From NCBI GenBank assembly GCA_910584345.1, contig CAJTZX010000024.1, positions 1 through 57,755 of the forward strand: a DNA stretch of 57,755 nucleotides, written 5' to 3'. Below are positions 8,788 through 17,383 of the stretch, piece by piece. The notes below the pieces were generated by a model. That model did not search any database. It was given only the letters and a program-made list of their open reading frames with translations, and had not been told where the DNA came from. A program made the position numbers and the translations under genes. Position 1 is the stretch's first letter, and the number at the start of each line of letters is the position of its first letter. The stretch comes from an uncultured Eubacterium sp. Lineage in GTDB: Bacteria > Bacillota > Clostridia > Lachnospirales > Lachnospiraceae.

Positions 8788-8881
8788 AAAACTGATTATA
8801 CAACAAAATTTGAAAATTGGAAAGGCACGAAGAAGACGCTGCTTTCATAGAATATAAGAAAGTGGCTTTGAGGTGTGGGTT

Positions 8882-9541
8882 TTGAAGACTTTTTTGCCGC
8901 CTTTGGGTATACAGGAGGAGAGAAAAGTTTTAGAAGAAATGCAGGGAGGAAGCCTTGAGGCCCGAAATACACTAATTGTCCGCAATATGAGGCTGGTAGC
9001 GCACATTGTGAAAAAGTATCAGAATGCAGATGAAGATATGGAAGAAATGATTTCCATTGGTACGATTGGATTGATTAAGGCAGTCCTGACCTTTCAGCCG
9101 GAAAAAGGTTCTAGATTGTCAACCTATGCAGCAAGGTGCATTGACAATGAATTGCTGATGCATTTACGGAATCTTAGGAAAGTATCAAGAGAAGTATCTA
9201 TTTATGAGCCAATCGGGACAGATAAAGAGGGAAATCAAATCAATTTTATGGACATTATTGAAAGTGATGAACCGGATGTAGTAGAAATTATGGATAAAAA
9301 CAGTAAAATCCGGTATCTTAAGAAGATTTTGCCAAAAATACTGACAGAACGGGAACAAGAAATTATTGTGCTGCGGTATGGCCTGATGGATGATAAACCA
9401 GTGACACAAAAGCAAATTGCAAACCGTCTTGGAATCTCACGATCCTATGTCAGCAGGATTGAAAAACGGGCTCTTGGAAAACTGCGGGCAGGGATGGAAA
9501 ATATACAAACCGGCTTGAAAAATTTCCCTTCCCAATCTTGA
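8882..9541 (+). CDS. sigK: Sporulation sigma factor of the SigK type
   Basis: 219 residues from a TTG start at 8882. The frame is open from a GTG at 8873, but GAGGTG at 8870-8875 is placed ideally for TTG and gives the family-like N-terminus MKTFLPPL. Region 2 is clear: NTLIVRNMRLVAHIVKKY, ISIGTIGLIKAV, GSRLSTYAARCIDNELLMHL. The EVSIYEPIGTDKEGNQINF segment is typical of SigK/SigE. Region 4 ends with QIANRLGISRSYVSRIEKRAL. SigK drives late mother-cell genes such as coat genes. Unlike the B. subtilis arrangement, the gene is not interrupted. SigE or another sporulation sigma is the alternative, but the short N-terminus without a long pro-sequence and the motif set favour SigK. Confidence 0.78.
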   Translation: MKTFLPPLGIQEERKVLEEMQGGSLEARNTLIVRNMRLVAHIVKKYQNADEDMEEMISIGTIGLIKAVLTFQPEKGSRLSTYAARCIDNELLMHLRNLRKVSREVSIYEPIGTDKEGNQINFMDIIESDEPDVVEIMDKNSKIRYLKKILPKILTEREQEIIVLRYGLMDDKPVTQKQIANRLGISRSYVSRIEKRALGKLRAGMENIQTGLKNFPSQS

Positions 9542-9587
9542 AAATCTATGGTAGAATAAACTTATCTTTTTTGTGACAGTTCCAAAA

Positions 9588-9611
9588 GACTCGCCGGTTC
9601 CCAGGCGAGTC
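9588..9611. terminator. Hairpin between sigK and yifB, possible terminator
   Basis: GACTCGCC (9588-9595) and GGCGAGTC (9604-9611) form a perfect 8-bp GC-rich stem with an 8-base loop. The T-tract after it is poor (AATTCTTAAAAATT), so termination may be weak. Confidence 0.5.
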
Positions 9612-9658
9612 AATTCTTAAAAATTCCCAGTATGATTATATAAAACAGGAGGAATGGA

Positions 9659-11215
9659 TTGTATAGTATTGTATCAACTGCGATTATCCGCGGGATTAAC
9701 AGTCTGCCTGTGCAGGTAGAAGCAGATGTCAGCGACGGCATGCCAATGTTTGAAATGGTAGGTTTTTTGGCATCAGAAGTAAAAGAAGCCAGGGAGCGTG
9801 TGCGCGCAGCCTTGCGCAACAGTGGATACTACCTTCCGGCGAAACGGATTACGGTTAATTTATCGCCGGCTAACATTAAAAAAACGGGTTCGGCCTTTGA
9901 TCTTCCAGTAGCGGCAGCGATATTAGCAGCGCTCGGTATTTTACCATCAGAGCGTCTTGCATCGCTTTTAATTGTAGGTGAAATTGGTTTAAATGGCAAA
10001 GTACAGCCGGTGGAAGGAATTCTTCCGATTGTGGCAGAGGCGAAAGGACATGGATTTACACAATGTATGGTGCCGTATGAAAACCGCAAGGAAGCATCTT
10101 TTATTCAGGACATGCCGATTATTCCGGTAAAAAGCATTACAGAAATGATAGATATTTTGAATGGAAAAGAGTGTGTGCCTGAGAATATAAAACCGTCAGC
10201 GCAGAAAGAAAAAAATAAACAAAAAATCGAAGAAACAGGCGAGAAAAAAGAACTGGACTTTTCCCAGATTCATGGACAGCGCCTTGTTCGGCGTGCCAGT
10301 GAAGTAGCTGCGGCAGGGATGCACAATCTTTTGATGATCGGTCCTCCGGGAGCTGGAAAGACGATGATTGCCCAGAGAATACCGACCATTTTGCCGCCGA
10401 TGTGCCTGGAAGAACAGCTGGAATTGGCTAGAATTTACAGTGTTAGTGGTATGCTGCTGCATGATGACGATAGAATATGCAGACGGCCGTTTCGCAGTCC
10501 ACACCATACGATTACACCCCAGGGACTTGTAGGAGGCGGCGCTGTGCCAAAGCCGGGAGAAGTATCGCTCGCGCATAAGGGAGTATTGTTTTTGGACGAG
10601 CTTGCAGAGTTTCAAAAATCTACCTTAGAGCTGCTTCGCCAGCCGTTGGAAGATAAAAAAATACAAATAGTAAGATTGCACGGAAGCTGCAGCTATCCGG
10701 CAGATTTTATGCTTGTAGCAGCGACAAATCCATGTCCCTGTGGTGCGTATCCAGATATGAACCGGTGTCGATGTACACAAAATGCAATAGACCGTTATCT
10801 TGGCAGAATCAGTCAGCCATTGCTTGACCGGATAGATCTATGCGTGGAGACTTCACAGCTTACATTCGCAGAGCTTACATCTGTTTCTAAAAACGAAAGT
10901 TCTGCGTGCATACGTGCCAGAGTGTGCAGAGCATGGGAGCTGCAAAAGGAGCGGTATGCACACAGCGGGATTTATTTTAACAGCCAGATTCCCGCAGACA
11001 GATTGAAAGAAATTTGTATGCTTACGGAAAAGGAAGAGAAGTACTTAAAAAATATGTATCAGCAGTCCAATTTGACAGCACGCTCTTACCACAAAATTTT
11101 ACGTGTGGCAAGAACCATTGCTGACCTTTCCAATAGCAATCAGGTAGATATCAATCATCTTGCCGAAGCATTCTGCTACCGCAGCCTGGATCGAAAGTAT
11201 TGGGAAAGGCGGTGA
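9659..11215 (+). CDS. yifB: YifB/ComM-type AAA+ ATPase (Mg-chelatase-like)
   Basis: 518 residues from a TTG start at 9659, set by AGGAGGA at 9647-9653; an ATG at 9654 is in another frame. An N-terminal ChlI-like domain (GINSLPVQVEADVSDGMP) precedes an AAA+ ATPase with Walker A GPPGAGKT (228-235), Walker B VLFLDELAEF and the sensor segment ATNPCPCG. A C-terminal lid carries SYHKILRVARTIADL. ComM family proteins are hexameric helicases that promote branch migration during natural transformation. The downstream neighbour dprA, also a transformation gene, starts eight bases after the stop, and this pairing is common in Firmicutes. Confidence 0.92.
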   Translation: MYSIVSTAIIRGINSLPVQVEADVSDGMPMFEMVGFLASEVKEARERVRAALRNSGYYLPAKRITVNLSPANIKKTGSAFDLPVAAAILAALGILPSERLASLLIVGEIGLNGKVQPVEGILPIVAEAKGHGFTQCMVPYENRKEASFIQDMPIIPVKSITEMIDILNGKECVPENIKPSAQKEKNKQKIEETGEKKELDFSQIHGQRLVRRASEVAAAGMHNLLMIGPPGAGKTMIAQRIPTILPPMCLEEQLELARIYSVSGMLLHDDDRICRRPFRSPHHTITPQGLVGGGAVPKPGEVSLAHKGVLFLDELAEFQKSTLELLRQPLEDKKIQIVRLHGSCSYPADFMLVAATNPCPCGAYPDMNRCRCTQNAIDRYLGRISQPLLDRIDLCVETSQLTFAELTSVSKNESSACIRARVCRAWELQKERYAHSGIYFNSQIPADRLKEICMLTEKEEKYLKNMYQQSNLTARSYHKILRVARTIADLSNSNQVDINHLAEAFCYRSLDRKYWERR

Positions 11216-11222
11216 GCAGACG

Positions 11223-12347
11223 ATGAAGTATGCTTATTGGCTAACGAGCATGAAAGGGTGTACTCCTAGAGTAAGGAAACTGCTTTTTTCTTTTTGTGCA
11301 AATGCGCAGGAGGTATATCGGTTAAGCAACAAAGAACTGGAGAAAATTCCAGGACTCATGCATAAGGATGTTCTGCGCATCATAGAATCAAAAAAAACAT
11401 GGGACATTGATAAAAAGTGGCAGGACCTTGTGCAGTCAGGTATCAGGTTTGTAAGTTGTGAGCAGGAGGACTATCCGCAACAGCTTTTGGAACTTGCAGA
11501 TGCACCTTATGGGATTTTTTACCGAGGCAGGCTGCCAGTACCGGGAGAATTTCGGGTGGCGATAGCAGGTGCCAGAATGTGTTCGGAATATGGCAGGACG
11601 TTGGCAAGAGAGATTGCAAGGGAACTGGCTTTGCAGGATGCAGCAGTAGTCAGCGGGATGGCAAGGGGAATTGATGCGGCAGGGCACAGGGGCGCTTTGG
11701 ACAGCGGCGGGAATACTTATGCGTTGTTTGGATGTGGTGTGGATATCTGCTATCCAAATTATCACAGGCAGTTGTATGATGAGATTGAACGGCATGGCGG
11801 GCTGCTGAGTGAATATTTGCCTGGGACGAAGCCGCTGCCGGCTTTTTTTCCGCAGCGAAACCGTTTGATTAGCATATTATCAGATGTGGTACTTATTATA
11901 GAAGCAAGAGAAAAGAGCGGTTCCTTGATTACGGCTGATTTTGCTTTGGAGCAGGGCAGAGATGTTTATGCGCTTCCCGGTCGTGTTACAGATATGTTGA
12001 GTTATGGCTGCAACCGATTGATCGCACAGGGAGCAGGTATTATTTTATCAGTGGAAGACTGTCTGGCCGAGCTGTCTATGCAGGCAGTCCGTAAAAAAGA
12101 AATTGTTTGTAAAAGCGCCTTGAAAACGGGAAATTGTGAAATTTTTGACAATTTACAGAAATTTTCTCTTGAAAAAGATGAGCGGTTGGTGTATGGTTGT
12201 CTTGGTCTTTTGCCAACGGGCTTTGAAACTTTACTAGAAAAAACAGGATTAGACATACAGGCACTTAGTCAGATATTGGCAGCCCTGATGCAGAAGCACC
12301 ATATTGAAGAAGTGTATAAAAATCACTATAAAATAATTACGGAATGA
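11223..12347 (+). CDS. dprA: DNA-processing protein DprA
   Basis: 374 residues. ATG at 11223 follows AGGCGGTGAG and lies eight bases after the yifB stop, so the two genes are probably one operon. A helical N-terminal region precedes a Rossmann-fold core with VAIAGARMCSEYGR, VSGMARGIDAAGHRGAL, FGCGVDICYPNYH, PAFFPQRNRLIS and KSGSLITADFALEQGRDVYALPG. A winged-helix-like C-terminus follows. DprA protects incoming single-stranded DNA and loads RecA during transformation. Confidence 0.95.
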   Translation: MKYAYWLTSMKGCTPRVRKLLFSFCANAQEVYRLSNKELEKIPGLMHKDVLRIIESKKTWDIDKKWQDLVQSGIRFVSCEQEDYPQQLLELADAPYGIFYRGRLPVPGEFRVAIAGARMCSEYGRTLAREIARELALQDAAVVSGMARGIDAAGHRGALDSGGNTYALFGCGVDICYPNYHRQLYDEIERHGGLLSEYLPGTKPLPAFFPQRNRLISILSDVVLIIEAREKSGSLITADFALEQGRDVYALPGRVTDMLSYGCNRLIAQGAGIILSVEDCLAELSMQAVRKKEIVCKSALKTGNCEIFDNLQKFSLEKDERLVYGCLGLLPTGFETLLEKTGLDIQALSQILAALMQKHHIEEVYKNHYKIITE

Positions 12348-12365
12348 ATAAGGTGAGGAGTAGTC

Positions 12366-14459
12366 ATGGCAAAATATCTGGTAATTGTGGAATCTCCGGC
12401 AAAGGTAAAAACAATCAAAAAATTTTTGGGGAAAAACTATGAAGTTACCGCATCGAACGGACATGTCAGAGATCTGCCAAAAAGTAAGATGGGAATTGAT
12501 TTCGAACACAATTTTGAACCAAAATATATTACCATCCGGGGAAAAGGAGATATTCTTGCAAAATTGCGCAAGGAAGCAAAAAAAGCAGACCGTGTGTATC
12601 TGGCAACGGACCCTGATCGAGAAGGAGAGGCCATTTCGTGGCATTTGTCAAAAGCTTTAAATTTGGATGAAAAAAAAGAAGTATATCGTATTAGTTTTAA
12701 TGAAATTACAAAAAATGCAGTGAAGGCATCACTGAAACAACCAAGAGAGATTGACATGGATCTGGTGAATGCGCAACAAGCCAGGCGTATTTTGGATCGC
12801 ATGGTAGGATATAAGATTAGTCCACTGCTTTGGGAAAAAGTAAAACGTGGTCTAAGCGCAGGGCGTGTACAATCCGTGGCATTACGTATTATTGCTGATC
12901 GGGAGAATGAGATTAATGAATTTATACCAGAAGAGTACTGGACGATTGGCGCACAGTTAAGTGTTGCCGGAGAAAAAAAGAAACTGGATGCAAAATTTTA
13001 TGGCACCGCTCATGGACGCATAAAAATTGAAAACAAAGAGCAGGCTGAAAAAATTCGGCAGGAGCTCTCAAAAGCGGCCTATCAGGTGTTGGAGGTAAAA
13101 AAGGGTGAGCGCACGAAAAAAGCTCCGTTTCCGTTTACAACAAGCACGCTTCAGCAGGAAGCATCCAAGGTTTTAAATTTTTCCACACTAAAGACGATGC
13201 GTCTGGCGCAGCAGTTGTATGAAGGCGTGGAGATCAAAGGAGCCGGTGTGATAGGTTTGATTACCTATTTGAGAACAGATTCTGTGCGTATATCCGAAGA
13301 GGCTGACGCACAAGCCAGAGATTATATTGGGAAAAATTACGGAGAAGCATATATTGCGGCTGCATCAGCAGAAAAGAAAAAATCCGGCAAGATACAGGAT
13401 GCACATGAAGCGATCCGTCCGACAGATATTTTAAGAACTCCGGCAGAAGTTAAGGAATCGCTTTCCAGAGATCAGTTTCGCTTATATCAGCTTATCTGGA
13501 AACGATTTGCTGCCAGCCGTATGAGCGCTGCAAAATATGAAACGACAAGCATTAAAATCGGTGCAGGTGATTATCGGCTGACCGTATCTGCATCCAGAGT
13601 AGCGTTTGATGGTTTTATGTCTGTATATATGAGTGATGAGGATGAAAAAGGGGATCATAACGTATTGCTGAAATCGATCGATGCATCTTCCAAGCTTACA
13701 CTTGCCGAATTGGAATGTACCCAGCATTTTACCCAGCCTCCGGCTCATTATACGGAAGCTGCCCTTGTAAAAGCTCTGGAAGAACATGGTATCGGAAGGC
13801 CAAGTACGTATGCTCCGACAATTACGACATTGCTTGCGCGTCGCTATGTATTAAAAGAAAATAAAAATCTGCATCTGACAGAGCTTGGAGAGGCTGTAAA
13901 TACGATTATGAAAGAGGCATTTGCTACGATTGTGGACGAAGAATTTACTGCAAATATGGAAATGCTTCTTGATAAAGTGGAAGAAGGAGACATCAGCTGG
14001 AAGACGATTATAAGCAATTTTTATCCAGATTTAGAGGAAGCAGTAGAAAAAGCAGAAAAAACACTGGAAAAAGTACAGATTGCGGATGAGGTCACTGATA
14101 TCATTTGTGAGGAGTGTGGCCGTAATATGGTCATTAAATATGGTCCGCATGGGAAATTTTTGGCATGTCCGGGATTTCCAGACTGCAGGAATACAAAGCC
14201 TTATCTGGAAAAGATAGGAGTAGCCTGTCCGAAATGCGGCAAAGATATCGTTGTGCGAAAGACAAAAAAAGGCAGACGTTTTTATGGATGTGAAGCAGGG
14301 CCAGATGATTGTGATTTTATGTCATGGCAAAAACCATATCCGGAAAAATGTCCGAAATGCGGCGGTTATATGGTAGAAAAAGGAAGCAAGATTGTTTGTG
14401 CAGACGCACAGTGCGGATACGTATGTGAGCGTAAAAGTGATGTGAACAAAGAACCATAA
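12366..14459 (+). CDS. topA: DNA topoisomerase I
   Basis: 697 residues, usual bacterial TopA size. The TOPRIM domain is at the N-terminus (VIVESPAKVKTIKKFLG, then TDPDREGEA at 81-89). The active-site Tyr is Y301 in TYLRTDSVRIS. Three C-terminal zinc-ribbon modules occupy roughly 580-690 (CEECG...CPGFPDC, CPKCGKDIV...C, CPKCGGYM...CGYVC). The enzyme relaxes negative supercoils. It lies 18 bases after dprA and follows RBS AGGTGAGGAG. The yifB-dprA-topA-codY order is typical of Firmicutes. Confidence 0.97.
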   Translation: MAKYLVIVESPAKVKTIKKFLGKNYEVTASNGHVRDLPKSKMGIDFEHNFEPKYITIRGKGDILAKLRKEAKKADRVYLATDPDREGEAISWHLSKALNLDEKKEVYRISFNEITKNAVKASLKQPREIDMDLVNAQQARRILDRMVGYKISPLLWEKVKRGLSAGRVQSVALRIIADRENEINEFIPEEYWTIGAQLSVAGEKKKLDAKFYGTAHGRIKIENKEQAEKIRQELSKAAYQVLEVKKGERTKKAPFPFTTSTLQQEASKVLNFSTLKTMRLAQQLYEGVEIKGAGVIGLITYLRTDSVRISEEADAQARDYIGKNYGEAYIAAASAEKKKSGKIQDAHEAIRPTDILRTPAEVKESLSRDQFRLYQLIWKRFAASRMSAAKYETTSIKIGAGDYRLTVSASRVAFDGFMSVYMSDEDEKGDHNVLLKSIDASSKLTLAELECTQHFTQPPAHYTEAALVKALEEHGIGRPSTYAPTITTLLARRYVLKENKNLHLTELGEAVNTIMKEAFATIVDEEFTANMEMLLDKVEEGDISWKTIISNFYPDLEEAVEKAEKTLEKVQIADEVTDIICEECGRNMVIKYGPHGKFLACPGFPDCRNTKPYLEKIGVACPKCGKDIVVRKTKKGRRFYGCEAGPDDCDFMSWQKPYPEKCPKCGGYMVEKGSKIVCADAQCGYVCERKSDVNKEP

Positions 14460-14485
14460 AATAACAGGAAGCAGTTTCCGATCAA

Positions 14486-14514
14486 AATGGTCTCTCAGGA
14501 TATGGGAGGCCATT
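14486..14514. other. Stem-loop after topA
   Basis: AATGGTCTC (14486-14494) pairs with GAGGCCATT (14506-14514), 9 bp with one G-U, loop of 11. No T-run follows, so it is not a classical terminator. It may separate the topA and codY messages. Confidence 0.45.
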
Positions 14515-14558
14515 TCCTACGGTCGGCGCAGGAAATGCACAAATATGCACTGTTCCAA

Positions 14559-14573
14559 ACAATTCAGAAAATA
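14559..14573. promoter_or_regulatory. Possible CodY box upstream of codY
   Basis: ACAATTCAGAAAATA differs from the CodY consensus AATTTTCWGAAAATT at four positions and lies about 25 bases before the codY -35 element. Autoregulation is plausible, but the match is only moderate. Confidence 0.35.
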
Positions 14574-14597
14574 TTACAGGAAATCTTGTAAAATCAG

Positions 14598-14626
14598 TTG
14601 AATTATCAGACAGGAAATGTTATTAT
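14598..14626 (+). promoter_or_regulatory. Sigma-A promoter for codY
   Basis: TTGAAT (14598-14603) and TATTAT (14621-14626) with a 17-base spacer, about 70 bases before the codY start. Confidence 0.6.
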
Positions 14627-14696
14627 ACTTCTATATAGGGCAAAAAAGGTAAACAACGCCCATAATTATGCCGACAAAAGGAGGTGCAGTCAAAGG

Positions 14697-15482
14697 ATGA
14701 GTGTTCAACTGCTTGATAAGACGAGAAAGATAAATAAACTGCTCCATAATAACATTTCATCCAAGGTCATATTTAACGACATCTGTGAAGTCATGACAGA
14801 TATTTTAACGTCAAATATCCTTGTCATTAGTAAAAAAGGAAAAATACTAGGAACAAGCCGGTGCAGCGGAATACCGGAGATTTCTGAATTAATCGTGGAT
14901 GAAGTCGGTGAACATATTGATGTGATGTTAAATGAACGTTTGCTTGGTATTTTGTCTACAAAAGAAAATGTTAATTTAGAAACGCTTGGATTTATACATA
15001 ATATTCATAAATATGCAGCAATTATTACACCGATTGATATTGCAGGTGAGCGTCTTGGTACATTGTTCGTATATCGCAGTGATGATCCATATGATATTGA
15101 TGATATCATTTTGTGCGAGTATGGAACTACGGTAGTAGGACTGGAAATGATGCGTTCTGTAAATGAGGAAAGCGAGGAGGAGACAAGAAAGATCCAGATT
15201 GTTCGTTCCGCGATCAATACGTTATCTTTTTCCGAGTTAGAAGCAATCATTCATATTTTTGATGAATTAAATGGTACAGAAGGGATTCTTGTTGCAAGCA
15301 AGATAGCGGATCGTGTTGGTATTACACGTTCTGTTATCGTAAATGCACTGCGTAAATTTGAAAGTGCAGGTGTTATTGAATCCCGCTCATCAGGTATGAA
15401 GGGAACTTATATTAAAGTTGTAAATGATGTCGTATTTTCTGAGTTGGAAGCGCTGAAAAAGAAAAATCAGAAGGGAATCTGA
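14697..15482 (+). CDS. codY: GTP/BCAA-sensing global repressor CodY
   Basis: 261 residues. ATG at 14697 (MSVQLLDKTRKINKLL) matches the family N-terminus and follows AAAGGAGGTG; the longer open frame upstream contains the promoter and is not coding. An N-terminal GAF domain binds branched-chain amino acids. The C-terminal winged helix carries ASKIADRVGITRSVIVNAL and SAGVIESRSSGMKGTYIKV, the strongly conserved CodY DNA-binding end. CodY represses stationary-phase genes when nutrients are plentiful. As in Bacillus, it lies directly upstream of the fla/che operon, which it represses there. Confidence 0.96.
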   Translation: MSVQLLDKTRKINKLLHNNISSKVIFNDICEVMTDILTSNILVISKKGKILGTSRCSGIPEISELIVDEVGEHIDVMLNERLLGILSTKENVNLETLGFIHNIHKYAAIITPIDIAGERLGTLFVYRSDDPYDIDDIILCEYGTTVVGLEMMRSVNEESEEETRKIQIVRSAINTLSFSELEAIIHIFDELNGTEGILVASKIADRVGITRSVIVNALRKFESAGVIESRSSGMKGTYIKVVNDVVFSELEALKKKNQKGI

Positions 15483-15492
15483 GCAGTTACTT

Positions 15493-15515
15493 GCAAAAAA
15501 GGTTCCTTTTTTTGC
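15493..15515 (+). terminator. Terminator after codY
   Basis: GCAAAAAAGG (15493-15502) pairs with CCTTTTTTTGC (15505-15515) with one bulged base. The pairing T-run itself supplies the U-tract. It starts ten bases after the codY stop. Confidence 0.65.
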
Positions 15516-15577
15516 TTGTTATGGCCAAATATGGTAGTTAATCGACAAAAAAAATACAATATCGGGAAAAAATACTC

Positions 15578-15605
15578 TTGTAAAAATTTTGTGATTAATT
15601 ATAAT
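15578..15605 (+). promoter_or_regulatory. Sigma-A promoter of the fla/che operon
   Basis: TTGTAA (15578-15583), 16-base spacer, perfect TATAAT (15600-15605). Transcription should start near 15612, giving a leader of about 420 bases before flgB. A partial CodY-like half site, CAGAAAATT, lies at 15677-15685 in the leader. No sigma-D-type promoter was recognised. Confidence 0.7.
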
Positions 15606-15611
15606 GTATTA

Positions 15612-16020
15612 TAGAGTAGAAACAAAAAGAATATACAGGCAGAATATGATCAAAAAACTAAATAAGGTTATCTAAGCAGAAAATTTAATTTAGAACTAAG
15701 GAACGAAAGTGTAAAAGATCATGTAAGAAGTCATGATAAGTTGCTGAATGGAAAACAATTAGCAAAGTACAAAAAGAGTAGAGTCAAATGGTGAAGAAAC
15801 AAGATAGAAGACAATAGTATATATGAAGGGACAAGATAAAGAGAACAAGATAAAGACTAGGAAAGAACGGAAATCATAAATCAGATTAAGAAATAAAATA
15901 AGAAACATCAGAGAAAAGCAAACAAAAGCATAAAAACAAAAAGCAAATAAAAAACAAAAAGCAAATAAAAAACAAAAAGCAAATAAAAAACAAAAAGCAA
16001 ACAAAAAGATAAAACAAAGT
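15612..16020 (+). other. Long A-rich leader of the fla/che operon
   Basis: About 410 bases between the operon promoter and the flgB ribosome site. The plus strand is strikingly A-rich and poor in C and T, with few stable structures (one short ATCATG/CATGAT pair near 15719-15735). No open frame with a ribosome site was found. No c-di-GMP riboswitch core was recognised. Confidence 0.55.
15937..16000. repeat. 18-bp tandem repeat in the fla/che leader
   Basis: The unit CAAAAAGCAAATAAAAAA starts at 15937, 15955 and 15973, with a partial fourth copy from 15991. The copies are identical. It ends about 20 bases before the flgB Shine-Dalgarno. Confidence 0.85.
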
Positions 16021-16034
16021 CAGGAGGAAAATAT

Positions 16035-16436
16035 ATGTTTCAGTCATCTGCGTTTGATTATATTAACGTATTAGATAAAGCAGCCGATGCAAGCTGGCTT
16101 CGAGAAACTACACTTGCAAATAACATTGCAAATGCAACAACACCGGAGTATAAGCGGTATGATGTGGATTTTCAGTCTTTATTGGAACGGGAGCTGATGG
16201 ATTCAAAATTTAATCGGAATTTGGATAAGAAGATACATAATGTAAATTTGGATCATTTAACGGCAACTTCACAGATTGATATGGCGGCAGAATCTTATTC
16301 TTATCGTTTGGATGAAAATAATGTAGATATGCATACGGAAAATGTTGAGCTGGCTTCTGAGCAGATTCGCTACAAAGGGCTAACAGACAGCATTACACAG
16401 GAATTCACACGTATGCGTACAGCCATCGGCAAATAA
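16035..16436 (+). CDS. flgB: Flagellar proximal rod protein FlgB
   Basis: 133 residues. The N-terminal rod signature ETTLANNIANATTPEYKRYDV is present, with the usual C-terminal helix (NVELASEQIRYKGLTDSI) that packs into the axial rod. FlgB is exported by the flagellar type III system and assembles on the MS ring with FliE. A strong Shine-Dalgarno (CAGGAGG) precedes the ATG. First gene of the fla/che operon, after the long A-rich leader. Confidence 0.96.
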   Translation: MFQSSAFDYINVLDKAADASWLRETTLANNIANATTPEYKRYDVDFQSLLERELMDSKFNRNLDKKIHNVNLDHLTATSQIDMAAESYSYRLDENNVDMHTENVELASEQIRYKGLTDSITQEFTRMRTAIGK

Positions 16437-16485
16437 CCGGCAGCAGCATAGGCATACAGCAATTTTGGGAAAGGAATGAGAGGCT

Positions 16486-16932
16486 ATGTCATTATTTCAA
16501 TCATTTGGTATCAGTGCGTCAGGTATGACTGCACAGCAGTTTCGCGCAGATATTATCGCGGAAAATCTTGCGAATGTAAATACGACAAGAACAGAAGACG
16601 GCAATACTTATCGCCGTAAGGTCGTCGCTTTTCAGGAAAAAGGTGTGGACCGGTTTGACCGCTATCTGACAGAGGGCAGAAAACGCGGCAGCCATATCGG
16701 AAATGGTGTAAAAGTTGTGGAAGTCAGGGAAGATACGACTTCGGATTTTATTATGGAGTACGACCCGGATCATCCAGATGCGGATGAGAATGGATATGTA
16801 TCTTATCCGAATGTGAATATTGTAACAGAAATGACAAATTTAATCGATGCCAGCCGCGCATATGAAGCAAACATTACTGCATTCGAAGCGAGCAAATCTA
16901 TGGCACAGGCCGGACTGTCGATTGGAAAGTAA
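16486..16932 (+). CDS. flgC: Flagellar proximal rod protein FlgC
   Basis: 148 residues with N-terminal rod/hook motif ISASGMTAQQFRADIIAENLANVNT and C-terminal VNIVTEMTNLIDASRAYEAN, both typical of FlgC. Subunit of the proximal rod, exported without a cleaved signal. Preceded by GGAAAGGAATGAGAGG. Forty-nine bases separate it from flgB. Confidence 0.96.
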   Translation: MSLFQSFGISASGMTAQQFRADIIAENLANVNTTRTEDGNTYRRKVVAFQEKGVDRFDRYLTEGRKRGSHIGNGVKVVEVREDTTSDFIMEYDPDHPDADENGYVSYPNVNIVTEMTNLIDASRAYEANITAFEASKSMAQAGLSIGK

Positions 16933-16966
16933 GATAAGATCAGATAAAATCAGGAGTTGAAGGGAA

Positions 16967-17287
16967 ATGGACGTATCAAATATTACAGGAGCTTCGCAAG
17001 CAGAAGCAGCGTTTCTATCAGCACAGAAGCAGTTTGAAATCTCTGCGCAGGAAAATACGGAAGATTTTGAGACAGTTTTCCAATCTGCACTTGGAATGGT
17101 GGAAGAGACGAACGATCTTCATAACGACGCGGAGTCAGCAATGATTCAGTTTGCTATGGGACAGTCGGAAAATACGCATGATTTGCTCATTGCACAGTCG
17201 AAAGCGAATATTGCGCTACAGTATACAGTGGCGGTAAAAGATAAGCTTCAAGAAGCTTATCGTGAAATCATGCAGATGCAGATTTAA
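16967..17287 (+). CDS. fliE: Flagellar hook-basal body protein FliE
   Basis: 106 residues. The conserved C-terminal helical part, HDLLIAQSKANIALQYTVAVKDKLQEAYREIMQMQI, matches FliE (read in segments: HDLLIAQSKA, ALQYTVAVKDK, YREIMQMQI). FliE joins the MS ring to the rod and is the first rod protein exported. Standard flgB-flgC-fliE order. The start follows a GGAG ribosome site. Confidence 0.95.
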   Translation: MDVSNITGASQAEAAFLSAQKQFEISAQENTEDFETVFQSALGMVEETNDLHNDAESAMIQFAMGQSENTHDLLIAQSKANIALQYTVAVKDKLQEAYREIMQMQI

Positions 17288-17383
17288 AATAATCCTAATA
17301 TAGAAAAGACAGCTAGGCGGCAGGCGGCTTGAGTGTGGAAACAATAAAGATTAGGAGATTGGAATACGGAGAGTGGGTAAAAA

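Noticed and set aside
15937..16000. CRISPR-like array
   Set aside because: Repeats are directly contiguous with no unique spacers and no cas genes; a simple tandem repeat.
15759..16004. Minus-strand frame of repeated FAFCFL units
   Set aside because: It simply translates the 18-bp A-rich tandem repeat in the fla/che leader; no start signal or protein-like content.
15540..16034. c-di-GMP riboswitch upstream of the flagellar operon
   Set aside because: Expected in motility leaders of Clostridia, but no GEMM-like core or suitable stems were found in this A-rich leader.
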